A DNA stretch of 64,000 nt from Nostoc calcicola FACHB-3891 (lineage in GTDB: Bacteria; Cyanobacteriota; Cyanobacteriia; Cyanobacteriales; Nostocaceae): contig NZ_JACJRQ010000021.1 in assembly GCF_014697355.1 (NCBI RefSeq), positions 80,198 to 144,197 of the forward strand, read 5' to 3'. The translations under genes and the position numbers were made by a program. Every line of letters starts with the position of its first letter. Within the stretch, counting starts at the first letter, position 1. Below the pieces are notes generated by a model that had not been told where the DNA came from, ran no database searches, and saw only the letters and a list, made by a program, of their open reading frames with translations. This document shows positions 27,195 to 35,886 of the stretch, in pieces.

Positions 27195-27374
27195 ATGAAT
27201 CTGCAAGATTTTGAAGCCCAGTACCGTGAGGCTATGGCAGAAACGCTCAATGAGCTGCAAGCAACAGTTTTATTGTTAGCAGAGGTACAAAGTAAAATTT
27301 CAAAAATTGGCAATTCTGTGCAAAATCTCAGTCAGCGTGTTGAAGAGTTCATTGCTGAGCAAAAAGCAGAATAA
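27195..27374 (+). CDS. Small helical protein (59 aa)
   Basis: MNLQDFEAQYREAMAETLNE at the start and FIAEQKAE at the end; the middle is amphipathic with heptad-like Leu/Val/Ile spacing (LLLAEVQSKISKIGNSVQNL), so a coiled coil is likely. It is similar in style to small conserved cyanobacterial proteins of unknown function. Codon use and the clean start and stop support a real gene. Convergent with the response regulator, 21 bp apart. Confidence 0.65.
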   Translation: MNLQDFEAQYREAMAETLNELQATVLLLAEVQSKISKIGNSVQNLSQRVEEFIAEQKAE

Positions 27375-27395
27375 ATATATCTATAATAGAAAACT

Positions 27396-27824
27396 CTATC
27401 TGTGGCAATAACTAAACTCTTGTTCAATTGTCAGGATAAGATCCTTGAGTTTTAGAGGTTTAACAAAATAGTGACGTGCCCCCAAGCTTAGGGCTAGTTC
27501 TCGATCGGCTTTAAAAGCAAAAGCTGAAACTACGATAATAGGTATTTTTGACAAATCAGGTTTTTGTTGGACTTGTTTTAAGAGCGAGTAACCGTCAATA
27601 TCTGGCAATTTCAAGTCAAGTAACATTAAATCTGGCTGGAATTTCTCGATAGTTGAGAAAAAACTAGAACCTTCCGATAAACTTTGGACATCGTACCCAC
27701 AATAATTCAGGTAGTCACTGAGCAACATCCTATTGAGATCGTGGTCTTCGATTAATAAAATTCGTCTAGCTTGATTTGACCCAAACTGTTGATTTATATT
27801 CAGTAATTGTGCTGTCATTGCCAT
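27396..27824 (-). CDS. Single-domain response regulator (CheY-like receiver)
   Basis: A 142-residue receiver domain with a 20-residue N-terminal tail. The acidic pair is in ILLIEDHD (Glu26, Asp27), the phospho-acceptor is Asp70 in DLMLLDLKLPD, and the switch Ser100 and Lys122 (FVKPLK) are present. No output domain follows, so it acts by protein binding. No histidine kinase lies near; the partner is unknown. Confidence 0.9.
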   Translation of the reverse strand: MAMTAQLLNINQQFGSNQARRILLIEDHDLNRMLLSDYLNYCGYDVQSLSEGSSFFSTIEKFQPDLMLLDLKLPDIDGYSLLKQVQQKPDLSKIPIIVVSAFAFKADRELALSLGARHYFVKPLKLKDLILTIEQEFSYCHR

Positions 27825-28133
27825 CCATCATTATCTTAAGGTACAAGTCAATTGTTGCCAGATGAATTGTGAGATGAATAGAAAGTTGAGTTATATAATA
27901 ATGCTGTCAAAAATTATAATATACTAATTTTAGCTATACTGGTATAATCAAATCATATTATAAGAATATAAAAAAATAATAAAAAATTAATTTTTTCTTC
28001 ACAAAAATTTTATTATCGATCCGATTTAACTATTTGCTGCTAGGGTAAATGCCCTCCCAGAGCAGTTTTCATCTAGCTCTTATGCAAAATAACAATGGGG
28101 AATATAGCGCCTGATAGTTGGAAAAATATTCAC
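27825..28133. other. Non-coding region upstream of the response regulator
   Basis: About 310 bp, strongly AT-rich, with ATATTAT-type runs near 27900-27990. It should hold the response-regulator promoter. Nothing else is recognised. Confidence 0.4.
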
Positions 28134-28156
28134 AAAAAAGGGAGCCAATAGCTCCC
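28134..28156 (-). terminator. Terminator of the PEP-CTERM gene
   Basis: On the minus strand GGGAGC-TATTG-GCTCCC is followed by CTTTTTTG. It lies about 30 bp after the stop of the PEP-CTERM gene, a typical factor-independent terminator. Confidence 0.85.
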
Positions 28157-28186
28157 TAATCAGTTTCTGGAGTTATACCCACCATC

Positions 28187-29230
28187 TCAAATAGATGCTT
28201 TTTTTACTTGGCGTCGGGTAGTAAAGACACCAGCAACACCCAGCAAACCAAGTATTACCGATGGTTCTGGGACTGGAGTTGAAGGAGGGGGGGGAGCAAT
28301 GTATCCAGGTGTCTTCCAGGTGTAATATGCACTGTAGGATACACCATCATCTGAGGCTGTAATTCCGGATGCAGTGGGGTTAAAGCTATAGGCGTAGTAA
28401 GTTTGACCACCAGTAACTACCTTGGCAATTTCACTAGCTCCGATTTCACCTTGGTAGGTGGTTAATGTCCCTTTCAGGCTGAGTACTTCTTTAAATGATG
28501 TCAGTTGAGTTATTTGAGCTTGTAGCGTTACTTTGGTAGCAGCAGGAGTTAGAGGTGAGTTCACCAGTAGTTGAAGTGCAGAAATCTTAGTTTGAACTTC
28601 TAAAGCGGTTGGTAGACTTGTTAGAGTTGGGAATAATGATTTCACTCCTCCATTCCATGCGTCATTAAGCTTAGTAGTAAGTGTATCTGAGAGTTTAGTC
28701 TTCACATCCAAGTGACCAACCAATGTCAGTTCCACACCGCCATTTTGACCGAATTGGAAGCTACCAACGTTCGGATCTCCCATTCCCAATAAAGGGAAAT
28801 AACTGGTTACTAATGATTTGGTATTTGCTGAAAACCCATTCCACACTGACTGGAATGGAGTATAAGTACTCAACAAATCACCCAGCCACTGGGAACCAAA
28901 ACTATTCCAGTCATTAGCAGTGACACTGCTAACGGTAGCAGCGTAATTTCCTTGTGTGGCAGTGAAACCAACGTTAGAAGTGGGATTTTCGGTACTATAC
29001 CAAAGTTCGACGTTAGACGAAGCATTACCATCACTCAAGGCTTGGGAAGCAGCTACAGTATTATTTGCGATAAAACTACCATTTGATCCACCAGTATAGG
29101 TTTTAATTTCATTAGGATTGTTGAAACTAAAAGATGTAGCGTGTGCTGGAGCAGTTGCAAGAGCGCTCACACCAATAGCCATTGATGCACCAATCACAAG
29201 TTTCTGAAAAGTCATTTTCATTTTTTTCAA
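28187..29230 (-). CDS. PEP-CTERM sorting-domain protein
   Basis: A 347-residue exported protein. The signal peptide is evident (LVIGASMAIGVSALA, cleavage near APAHA-TSF). The C-terminus has the PEP-CTERM signal: VPEPSVILGLLGVAGVF followed by the basic RRQVKKA, processed by an exosortase in families that use it. The middle is Ser/Thr/Asn-rich and has no catalytic motif I recognise; a repeat-like helical region lies at about 175-250. Such proteins are thought to be matrix or surface components. No exosortase gene is in the window. Confidence 0.9.
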   Translation of the reverse strand: MKKMKMTFQKLVIGASMAIGVSALATAPAHATSFSFNNPNEIKTYTGGSNGSFIANNTVAASQALSDGNASSNVELWYSTENPTSNVGFTATQGNYAATVSSVTANDWNSFGSQWLGDLLSTYTPFQSVWNGFSANTKSLVTSYFPLLGMGDPNVGSFQFGQNGGVELTLVGHLDVKTKLSDTLTTKLNDAWNGGVKSLFPTLTSLPTALEVQTKISALQLLVNSPLTPAATKVTLQAQITQLTSFKEVLSLKGTLTTYQGEIGASEIAKVVTGGQTYYAYSFNPTASGITASDDGVSYSAYYTWKTPGYIAPPPPSTPVPEPSVILGLLGVAGVFTTRRQVKKASI

Positions 29231-29623
29231 GTCTCCGTCGGTTTGAAAGTTAAGGTTTAAAGTACTGCTGTTTCTAGGCTTGGACTGTCTTGGCTACAGG
29301 CTTTTTAGCAACACTGCTGCTTACAAAAGCGACCTGTATTGTTAGCCATGTTTGGTAGCTGAGCGTACAAACCCAGTTTAAGAAATGGGGAGACTTGATT
29401 GGGTAAAGTTCCTTGTGATTATCAATGAAATGATGACGAATATTTTCCAATTTTTATAAGTGAAATCACATATTTAATTAAAATAGATTAGTAATTTAAA
29501 ACACGTAAGTTTATTTAGGATAATATAAGTATTTATCGGTAGGCACAGCTGTGCTACCCTACCGCATATTCCAGCCATAGATTTTGGCGCAAAAAATCCT
29601 TAGCGTCGAGTTTGAGAAGAAAT
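29231..29623. other. Non-coding region with one palindrome
   Basis: About 390 bp between two minus-strand genes. A palindromic motif (GCACAGCTGTGC framed by GGTAG/CTACC, 29537-29564) lies before the aminotransferase stop side. The PEP-CTERM promoter is expected at the right... that is, upstream of 29230. Confidence 0.4.
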
Positions 29624-30877
29624 TCAATTGAGGAATTTAGCAATTCTTTCCACAGCAGTTTCTAACAAAGCTGGCTCATGCACTAAAGCAAAGCGGACAT
29701 AACCTTCTCCAGATTTGCCAAAACCTGCACCTGGGGAAGCGGCTACACCAGTTTGTTTGACTAGCTGGGTACAAAATTCAATGGAGTTTTGACTCCAAGG
29801 TGAAGGCAACTTTGCCCAGATGTACATTGTGGCGTGGGGGGTGGGAACGTTCCAGCCAATGCGGTGTAAAGCACTAATGAAAGCATCACGGCGCTGCTGG
29901 AAGGTAGCGACAGCAGTTTTGACTCCAATTTGAGGTCCAGTCAAAGCAGCGATCGCTCCATTCAAAATTCCCCGATATTGGTTAAAATCAACAGCGGCTT
30001 TTACCTGGCGTAAAGCGTTAATTAACTGGGCATTGCCGATGGCGTAGCCAATGCGGAAGCCGCCCATATTGTAGGATTTGGAAAGGGTGAAAAATTCAAT
30101 GGAGATGTTTTTCTCGCGATCGGCTTGCAAAATGGAAGGGATTTTGGATTTTGGATTTTGGATTTTGGATTTTGGATTGGGGAGATTTTTCTCCCAATCT
30201 CTACTCTCTACTCCCCAATCGCCATTCCCTTCAAATACCAAATCTACGTAGGGGAAATCGTGAACCAAAGCGAGATTGTGTTGCTGACAGAAGGCGACAG
30301 CTTCTTGGAAGAAAGATAAAGGAGCGATCGCGGCTGTGGGGTTGTGGGGATAACTTAACACCATCATCCGCGACTGGGCCAAGACTGGAGCGGGAATATC
30401 GGCAAACACTGGTAAAAAACCGTTTTCTGCCCGTAGTGGCATTGGGTAGATTTGCCCGCTAGCGAGGTAGACTCCTCCAGCATGGGAGGGGTAACCGGGA
30501 TCGAGCAACAAAGCAAAATCTCCAGGATTGAGCAATGCTAGGGGTAAATGGGCGGTACCTTCTTGAGAACCAATCAGAGGTAATACCTCAGTTTGGGGAT
30601 CGACTGCGATGCCAAATTTTTGTTCGTACCAGTTAGCTGCGGCTTCCCGGAAGCCTTGAGTACCGTTAAATAAAAGATAGCCGTGGGTGCTGCGATCGTG
30701 AAGAGATTGGGCGATCGCGTCAATCACATGTGCCTCGGCTGGTAAATCAGAAGACCCCAAGGACAAATCAATTAGCTGTTGTCCAGCAGCCAAGGCAATT
30801 GCTTTGGCTTTATCCATATCAGCAAATACATTAGATTGTAGGGGCTGTAAACGTTTTGCAAACTGTATTTTATTCAT
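29624..30877 (-). CDS. Class I/II PLP-dependent aminotransferase (LL-diaminopimelate aminotransferase-like)
   Basis: A 417-residue fold-type I aminotransferase. The PLP Lys is in TLSKSYNMGGFRIGYA, preceded by SYPHNPTAAIAP and the substrate domain HGYLLFNGTQGFREAA. The best family match is the LL-diaminopimelate/aspartate aminotransferase group of cyanobacteria; the exact substrate is not certain. About 29 residues at 222-250 (ending NPKSKIQNPKSKI) are translated from a tandem short repeat and do not look like family sequence. Start: the second ATG (30877) is used; five ATGs lie in heptamers in front of it and the AGAGGA ribosome site is about 35 bases away. Confidence 0.85.
   Translation of the reverse strand: MNKIQFAKRLQPLQSNVFADMDKAKAIALAAGQQLIDLSLGSSDLPAEAHVIDAIAQSLHDRSTHGYLLFNGTQGFREAAANWYEQKFGIAVDPQTEVLPLIGSQEGTAHLPLALLNPGDFALLLDPGYPSHAGGVYLASGQIYPMPLRAENGFLPVFADIPAPVLAQSRMMVLSYPHNPTAAIAPLSFFQEAVAFCQQHNLALVHDFPYVDLVFEGNGDWGVESRDWEKNLPNPKSKIQNPKSKIPSILQADREKNISIEFFTLSKSYNMGGFRIGYAIGNAQLINALRQVKAAVDFNQYRGILNGAIAALTGPQIGVKTAVATFQQRRDAFISALHRIGWNVPTPHATMYIWAKLPSPWSQNSIEFCTQLVKQTGVAASPGAGFGKSGEGYVRFALVHEPALLETAVERIAKFLN
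30137..30228. repeat. Short repeat insertion inside the aminotransferase gene
   Basis: Four or more copies of GGATTTT and a GGGGAGTAGAGAG-like segment form a continuous low-complexity stretch. The same ATTTTGGATTTTGGATT repeat is seen in intergenic DNA at 24830-24860 and 59440-59470, so this looks like a mobile short repeat that entered the gene in frame. Confidence 0.85.
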
Positions 30878-30916
30878 TGTCATTTGTCATTTATCATTTG
30901 TCATTTGTCATTTGTC
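30876..30916. repeat. CATTTGT heptamer array
   Basis: Five to six tandem CATTTGT/CATTTAT units cover the start of the aminotransferase gene. Each copy contributes an ATG on the coding strand. Confidence 0.9.
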
Positions 30917-31106
30917 CTCTGTTACAAAGTTCTGTAGCCTTCTCCTGATGGAGACACTCTTGTTAGGTTGCTTCACCGTAGGAGTATGATATGGCGTTTG
31001 CGGAGCGTCTCCAAAAGTTGCCAGACGCTCAAAGACACGGCCAACTGCTACTCTATCGGAAGAAATATTGTAAGAGATTTTGTGCTTAGTCATTTGTCCA
31101 AAGCCG

Positions 31107-31169
31107 AATGACCAATGACCAATGACCAATGACCAACGACCAATGACCAATAACCAATGACCAATGACT
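31107..31169. repeat. ATGACCA heptamer array
   Basis: About nine near-perfect ATGACCA units run up to the stop codon of the thioredoxin gene. It is complementary in style to the CATTTGT array 200 bp away. Confidence 0.9.
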
Positions 31170-31503
31170 AATTACTATCTAAATGCTTGGCTAAAAGGCT
31201 GAGTAATTTTTCTTTGCCTATGACTCCCTCAGTGGATTCTAGTAGTTTGTCTCCTTGAATTAGCCTGAGGGCGGGGACACCTTCCACTTGGTACTGTTTA
31301 ACCGTGAGTGGGTTGGGGTCAATTTCCATTTTAACGACTTTGAGGCGATCGCTATAAGCACTGGCAGCTGAGTTAATCATGGGCGACATCAATTGACAAG
31401 GGCCGCACCAGGAAGCCCAAAAGTAAACTAATACAGGCTGCTCGGCTTTTAACACTTCGGTTTCAAAATCAGCATCAGTTATGGTGGTTACAGCCTTACT
31501 CAT
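31168..31503 (-). CDS. Thioredoxin
   Basis: A 111-residue dithiol oxidoreductase with the WCGPC active site (FWASWCGPCQLMSPM), the conserved cis-Pro in VEGVPALRLI and Asp in DADFETEVL. It supplies reducing power to target enzymes in the cytoplasm. Start at ATG 31503 (MSKAVTTI), with GGAG 9 bases upstream; a longer frame to 31542 lacks support. The C-terminal stop abuts a heptamer repeat. Confidence 0.95.
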   Translation of the reverse strand: MSKAVTTITDADFETEVLKAEQPVLVYFWASWCGPCQLMSPMINSAASAYSDRLKVVKMEIDPNPLTVKQYQVEGVPALRLIQGDKLLESTEGVIGKEKLLSLLAKHLDSN

Positions 31504-31834
31504 TGCAGTCTCCATCAGGTGGCGATCGAAGTTGGCACACACAATACTCTATCCCAAACTGAGTCCTGAGTCACCGAACTTCTAATCTAACTAAGTCTGA
31601 AATGCTAAAGTTCTTGCTGAGTGCTGAGAAAATAGGACAGACCATCACAGGGGGACAACATTAGTCATTAGCGTCCCCATACCCACATACCTCATTCAAA
31701 TGAGAATTATTATAGATGCAAGTTAAGACAGCCAATAACAGCGCCTGAATATTAATCTATTTAATAATTGCGCGATTCTCTTGCCAAAAGGCTGCGCCGA
31801 TGCGTGCAAAATATTTACAGTGTTGCCTAAAATT
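31504..31834. promoter_or_regulatory. Divergent region between thioredoxin and ribD
   Basis: About 330 bp holding both promoters. No FMN riboswitch-like fold is recognised before ribD. Nothing else distinctive. Confidence 0.4.
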
Positions 31835-33046
31835 ATGGATAATTTCCCAGTGGTCGCTCAAGCGGATGCATCCCTACCTAATTACCCTCAGGAAAATACA
31901 CCTTTAATGCGGCTTAATACCGATTCGGATTCACCACCTAAGGAAAAAGTCGGAAGTGACTTTGACTCTCGGATGATGCAGCGGTGTTTGGAACTTGCTC
32001 GCCGCGCTTTGGGGCGTACTTCACCAAATCCGCTAGTGGGAGCGGTGATTGTCAAGGATGGGGAGATTGTCGGCGAAGGGTTTCATCCTCGTGCAGGTGA
32101 GCCTCATGCAGAAGTGTTTGCCTTGAAAGCAGCAGGAGTTCGGGCTGAGGGCGCAACAATTTATGTCAGCCTTGAACCTTGCAATCACCACGGACGCACT
32201 CCCCCTTGTTCGGAAGCTTTGATTAAAGCAGGATTGGCAAAGGTGATAGTGGGTATGGTCGATCCCAATCCACTCGTAGCTGGAGGGGGTATTGCCCGTT
32301 TACGTGCGGCGGGGATCGAAGTAGTGGTAGGAGTAGAAGAGGAAGCTTGTCGTCAGATCAATGAAGGCTTTGTTCATCGCATTCTCTACAAACGACCTCT
32401 GGGAATTTTAAAATATGCCATGACTTTAGATGGCAAAATTGCTACTACCTCTGGTCACAGCGCTTGGGTAACAAGCCAAGATTCCCGGACTGAAGTACAT
32501 CAACTGCGGGCGGCTTGTGATGCTGTAATTGTCGGGGGTAATACAGTACGACTGGATAATCCTTACTTAACTAGCCATCAGGTGGGGGCACATAATCCCC
32601 TGCGGGTGGTAATGAGTCGCCATCTTAACTTACCGGAGAATGCCCGCCTGTGGCAAACTGCGGATGCTCCAACTTTGGTGTTGACAGAGGAAGGCGCTAA
32701 CCCCGATTTTCAAGAACTGTTGCGAAAACTTGGGGTGGAGGTAGTGCAATTCACGTCACTTACACCAGATAAAGCAATGGCGTATTTATATGAGCGGGGT
32801 TTTTGTAGTGTGTTGTGGGAGTGTGGTAGTACTTTAGCTGCTAGTGCGATCGCTCAAGGAGCAGTGCAAAAAGTCTTAGCATTCATTGCCCCAAAAATCA
32901 TTGGCGGTAGCATTGCTCCCACACCTGTGGGCGATTTAGGTTTTACTACCATGACTCAGGCACTGTCTTTAGAACGTGTTCGTTGGCGTGTAGTAGGCTC
33001 TGACTGTTTAGTGGAAGGTTATTTCCCCCAAACAAGTCAATCATGA
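31835..33046 (+). CDS. ribD: Bifunctional riboflavin biosynthesis deaminase/reductase
   Basis: Deaminates the pyrimidine from GTP cyclohydrolase II and reduces the ribosyl side chain in riboflavin synthesis. From ATG 31835 it has 403 residues; an N-terminal tail of about 45 residues precedes the domain, and a TTG 18 codons upstream is not convincing. Zinc ligands of the deaminase are HAEVFAL and PCNHHGRTPPC (about residues 105-135). The reductase half starts near FVHRILYKRPLGILKYAMTL and has VIVGGNTVRLDNP. Single gene. Confidence 0.96.
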   Translation: MDNFPVVAQADASLPNYPQENTPLMRLNTDSDSPPKEKVGSDFDSRMMQRCLELARRALGRTSPNPLVGAVIVKDGEIVGEGFHPRAGEPHAEVFALKAAGVRAEGATIYVSLEPCNHHGRTPPCSEALIKAGLAKVIVGMVDPNPLVAGGGIARLRAAGIEVVVGVEEEACRQINEGFVHRILYKRPLGILKYAMTLDGKIATTSGHSAWVTSQDSRTEVHQLRAACDAVIVGGNTVRLDNPYLTSHQVGAHNPLRVVMSRHLNLPENARLWQTADAPTLVLTEEGANPDFQELLRKLGVEVVQFTSLTPDKAMAYLYERGFCSVLWECGSTLAASAIAQGAVQKVLAFIAPKIIGGSIAPTPVGDLGFTTMTQALSLERVRWRVVGSDCLVEGYFPQTSQS

Positions 33047-33092
33047 GAAGGAATCAGAATTCAGAATTCAGAATTTAGCGATCTTGCTGTTA

Positions 33093-33308
33093 TCAACACT
33101 GACGTTCATGAGCAATATCACGTATGAGTGCTAGCCGAGATTGAATGTAGTGGCACAGAAAATCAGTTTCGTTAGAATTTAACAAAATTTGTGTTTCAGT
33201 TTGTTTCACCAACCACTGCACCAAGCTAGCATCATCAAGTTGTAAGAGGAGCTTAGCTTGGGCGGTTTCAACCACAGACCAAAGCTGACGCATAATTGTA
33301 GGAGTCAT
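33093..33308 (-). CDS. Hypothetical small helical protein (71 aa)
   Basis: A 71-residue mostly helical protein (MRQLWSVVETAQAKLLLQLD; LVQWLVKQTETQILL; FLCHYIQSRLALIRD). Start supported by GAGG 7 bases upstream. It resembles small conserved cyanobacterial proteins, but I recognise no function. Two cysteines are at the middle and the C-end. Convergent with ribD. Confidence 0.7.
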   Translation of the reverse strand: MTPTIMRQLWSVVETAQAKLLLQLDDASLVQWLVKQTETQILLNSNETDFLCHYIQSRLALIRDIAHERQC

Positions 33309-33816
33309 CAGACCTCAATAGAATCATTAGCTTAGCTGTTTTCAGATTACACAATTTCGATCGCACTTTACGACAATAATGTGGAAGCTGAGACAAGTAT
33401 TATTAAAAACTTAATAATGGTATTTATAACTTTATGAAGATTCAGAATTGAAAATGGGTATTGGGCATTGGACGCGGGAAAGATAGAATTTTATGAGTTT
33501 ATTCCCAAAATCTAGAACAAAAATGCACTAATCTTAAAAACCTAGTTTTTGTGCTTGGGAAGACTGAAATTGTGTTGATTTTGGCTCACGAAGCAGAATT
33601 TTTTCAGTTCTTTGTTGAAGAGTTTATCTGTGTTGTAGGATACAAAAATCTTAATGATTTAGAATCTAGAATCCAGAATTACTGAATTAGGAAGACTTTG
33701 ATAACCAAACTTAATAATCAACAAGAAAATCCAGAAATCCTACCAAGGCTGATTTTGAAAATATTCTGGCTTATGGCTACTGATTTTAATGTTTTAAGTT
33801 AATTTCTGCCAAAATA
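33309..33816. other. Non-coding region
   Basis: About 500 bp between two minus-strand genes. It has short GAATCCAGAATT-like repeats near 33660 and a TGGGTATTGGGCATTGG run near 33453. No gene is found. The promoter of the 71-residue gene is expected at its left end. Confidence 0.45.
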
Positions 33817-35637
33817 TTAACATTTTCTACCTGTAGATGGACTCACAAAATCATGTAAATCCGCATCCCAAATGCTAATGTAAATAAAATCACATTCTTG
33901 GCGGATAATCTGACCCTTAACTGAGCCATTCTGGAAGCTAAAATTATCAGACTGGCGGTCTTGTACCTGTTTCAATCCCCGCTTAATATCTTCAGTAGCT
34001 TGTCCATTCAAGAGTCCATTTAAGGTAGCTTCCATTACTTGTGGGTCTACTGTTTCGGCAAAAGATACCTCCGTTTGACGCAGCATTTGGGAATTGCGAT
34101 CGAATAAGTAGCCAAGGTCTATTTTGTTTGGTACAAGTTTGTAAACAACAGCACGGGTATTACCCCAAGCACCTCTTAAGTCTTTCCTTGGTTTGCCAAG
34201 GGTCGCTTCTACAACATTTCTGGGTGTGCCTGTGGGAAATGCGGGAACGCTTTGTCTACTGGCAGTAGCAGCTAATTTACTACGCGGCTTCTTCTGTGGT
34301 GTGGAAGGTGCTTCTGGTGTAGGAACCGCGACTTGATTCTCTGGTTCTGGCTGTGGCGTTGGTTTTATTACTGATGTTGGAGTCTCTAAAGGCACAGGCT
34401 CATTTTCTGGCTGTGGTGTGGATGCAACTGGGGGATTAAAGGTTGGCAGAGGTTCGGGAGTTACTTGTGACTGTGGTGGTGAGGTGGGTACAACTGGGAC
34501 TAGAGGAGGTTGGGAAGAAATAGGTGGATTGGTAAGTGCAGGAGTGGGAAGAGATTCTGGGGATGGAGTGGGAGTTGTGGCAATGTTTGTCTGTAGTTGT
34601 TCCTGACGATTCATGCCAGAAATGGCAAATGCAGCAATCAACCCACCTAGTAGCAAACTACCAACAATTACAGCAGGTTTTTGCCAGTTTCCAGGAGTGG
34701 AAATTGGAGTTTTTTGGGAGGAATACAATGGCTGGGTTTGTCGAGTTGATGTGGCAATGGGAGACAAGCTGACTGTGTTGGCAGTTGTAGGTGATTCTGG
34801 GACAATATAACTAGGAGATTGCAATGCATGTAGCATTTTACTTGCAGTACTGTAGCGATCGCCAGCATGAGGTTTAATTGCCTGATTCAGTACCTGTGCC
34901 AATTCAGCAGACACATTAGGGACGTGCTGTTGCCAAAGGATTTCGCCACTTTGCAAATCGGTTTGTAGTTCTTGCGGGTGTTTGCCAGTCAGCAAATAAA
35001 TCGCCGTCAAGCCTAAACTGTAGATATCAGTGGCGTAAACTGGACGGCCAACGGCTTGTTCGCTAGGCATATACCCAGGCGTACCAATGACGAGCGATCG
35101 CGTGGGGTATCCTGGAGAAGTCACCACCGAACGAATTGTTTCTTTGACTGCACCAAAATCAATCAAAACTGGCTTGCCATCCACAGAACGGATAATGATG
35201 TTCTCAGGCTTGATATCTCGGTGAATGATGCCTTTGCTGTGGACATAATCCAAGACTGATAGCAGACTCAACAGGATTTCCCGAACAGCAGTTTCACTTT
35301 CAAATCCTTTAGCTTCGACAATTTTTGTCAGGGTTTGTCCGTGAATCCATTCTTGGACGAGGTAAAATTGCCCGTTCTCAGAAAAATAAGCGTAGAGTTT
35401 GGGAATTTGGTTACAGCTTTCACCCAAATACTCCAAGGTTGCTGCTTCTCTCTTAAACCGTTCTTGGATTATTTGGTAAGTTTGTGGGTCATTATTGGTT
35501 ATGGGTTTGAGTTGCTTGATTACACATCGGCGCCCAGAAGGCATGTGGGTGTCTTCTGCGAGGAAGGTTTCGCCAAACCCACCAGCACCGATTACCTGGA
35601 TAACTTGATAGCGATTGTTCAGCAACGTTGTTGTCAT
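33817..35637 (-). CDS. Serine/threonine protein kinase, membrane-anchored
   Basis: A 606-residue Hanks-type kinase. Domains: kinase about 10-270 (Gly-loop GAGGFGETF; Lys41 in CVIKQL; HRDIKPENI; DFG in VLIDFGAVKET; substrate loop GTPGYMPSEQA), one membrane helix about 322-342 (AVIVGSLLLGGLIAAFAISG), a Pro/Thr/Glu-rich region about 355-450, and an extracytoplasmic C-terminal domain with GTPRNVVEATLGKPRK. All catalytic residues are present. It is typical of cyanobacterial PknB-like sensors. The paralogue upstream shares the kinase half, so a tandem duplication is likely. Confidence 0.94.
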   Translation of the reverse strand: MTTTLLNNRYQVIQVIGAGGFGETFLAEDTHMPSGRRCVIKQLKPITNNDPQTYQIIQERFKREAATLEYLGESCNQIPKLYAYFSENGQFYLVQEWIHGQTLTKIVEAKGFESETAVREILLSLLSVLDYVHSKGIIHRDIKPENIIIRSVDGKPVLIDFGAVKETIRSVVTSPGYPTRSLVIGTPGYMPSEQAVGRPVYATDIYSLGLTAIYLLTGKHPQELQTDLQSGEILWQQHVPNVSAELAQVLNQAIKPHAGDRYSTASKMLHALQSPSYIVPESPTTANTVSLSPIATSTRQTQPLYSSQKTPISTPGNWQKPAVIVGSLLLGGLIAAFAISGMNRQEQLQTNIATTPTPSPESLPTPALTNPPISSQPPLVPVVPTSPPQSQVTPEPLPTFNPPVASTPQPENEPVPLETPTSVIKPTPQPEPENQVAVPTPEAPSTPQKKPRSKLAATASRQSVPAFPTGTPRNVVEATLGKPRKDLRGAWGNTRAVVYKLVPNKIDLGYLFDRNSQMLRQTEVSFAETVDPQVMEATLNGLLNGQATEDIKRGLKQVQDRQSDNFSFQNGSVKGQIIRQECDFIYISIWDADLHDFVSPSTGRKC

Positions 35638-35886
35638 GAAAGATTACAACCAAAGACAAGCTGAGGCTTGTCGTCAGACATCGCCCTTTCTAAATGTACA
35701 TCAGATACTTTGACGAGATGGAGATAGGCAATCTCATGTCCGGTGAAAGACTGATAGTAGTTGCTAATTACGTGAGATGCAGCGATTTGTACGCAAAATT
35801 CATGAATTGCCCTGGCCAGAAAAACAGGGTTTACCCTATCGTTTGCCTAAGTTTTGACCCGCTTTTTGAAACTACTGCTGAAGCAT
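35638..35886. other. Short intergenic region between the kinases
   Basis: About 250 bp. A plus-strand frame (35694-35894) overlaps the end of the next kinase and has no family likeness, so I do not call it. Confidence 0.45.

Noticed and set aside
31107..31169. Heptamer array as a CRISPR
   Set aside because: Units are 7 bp with no spacers; CRISPR repeats are 24-37 bp separated by unique spacers. The same holds for all other short arrays in the window.
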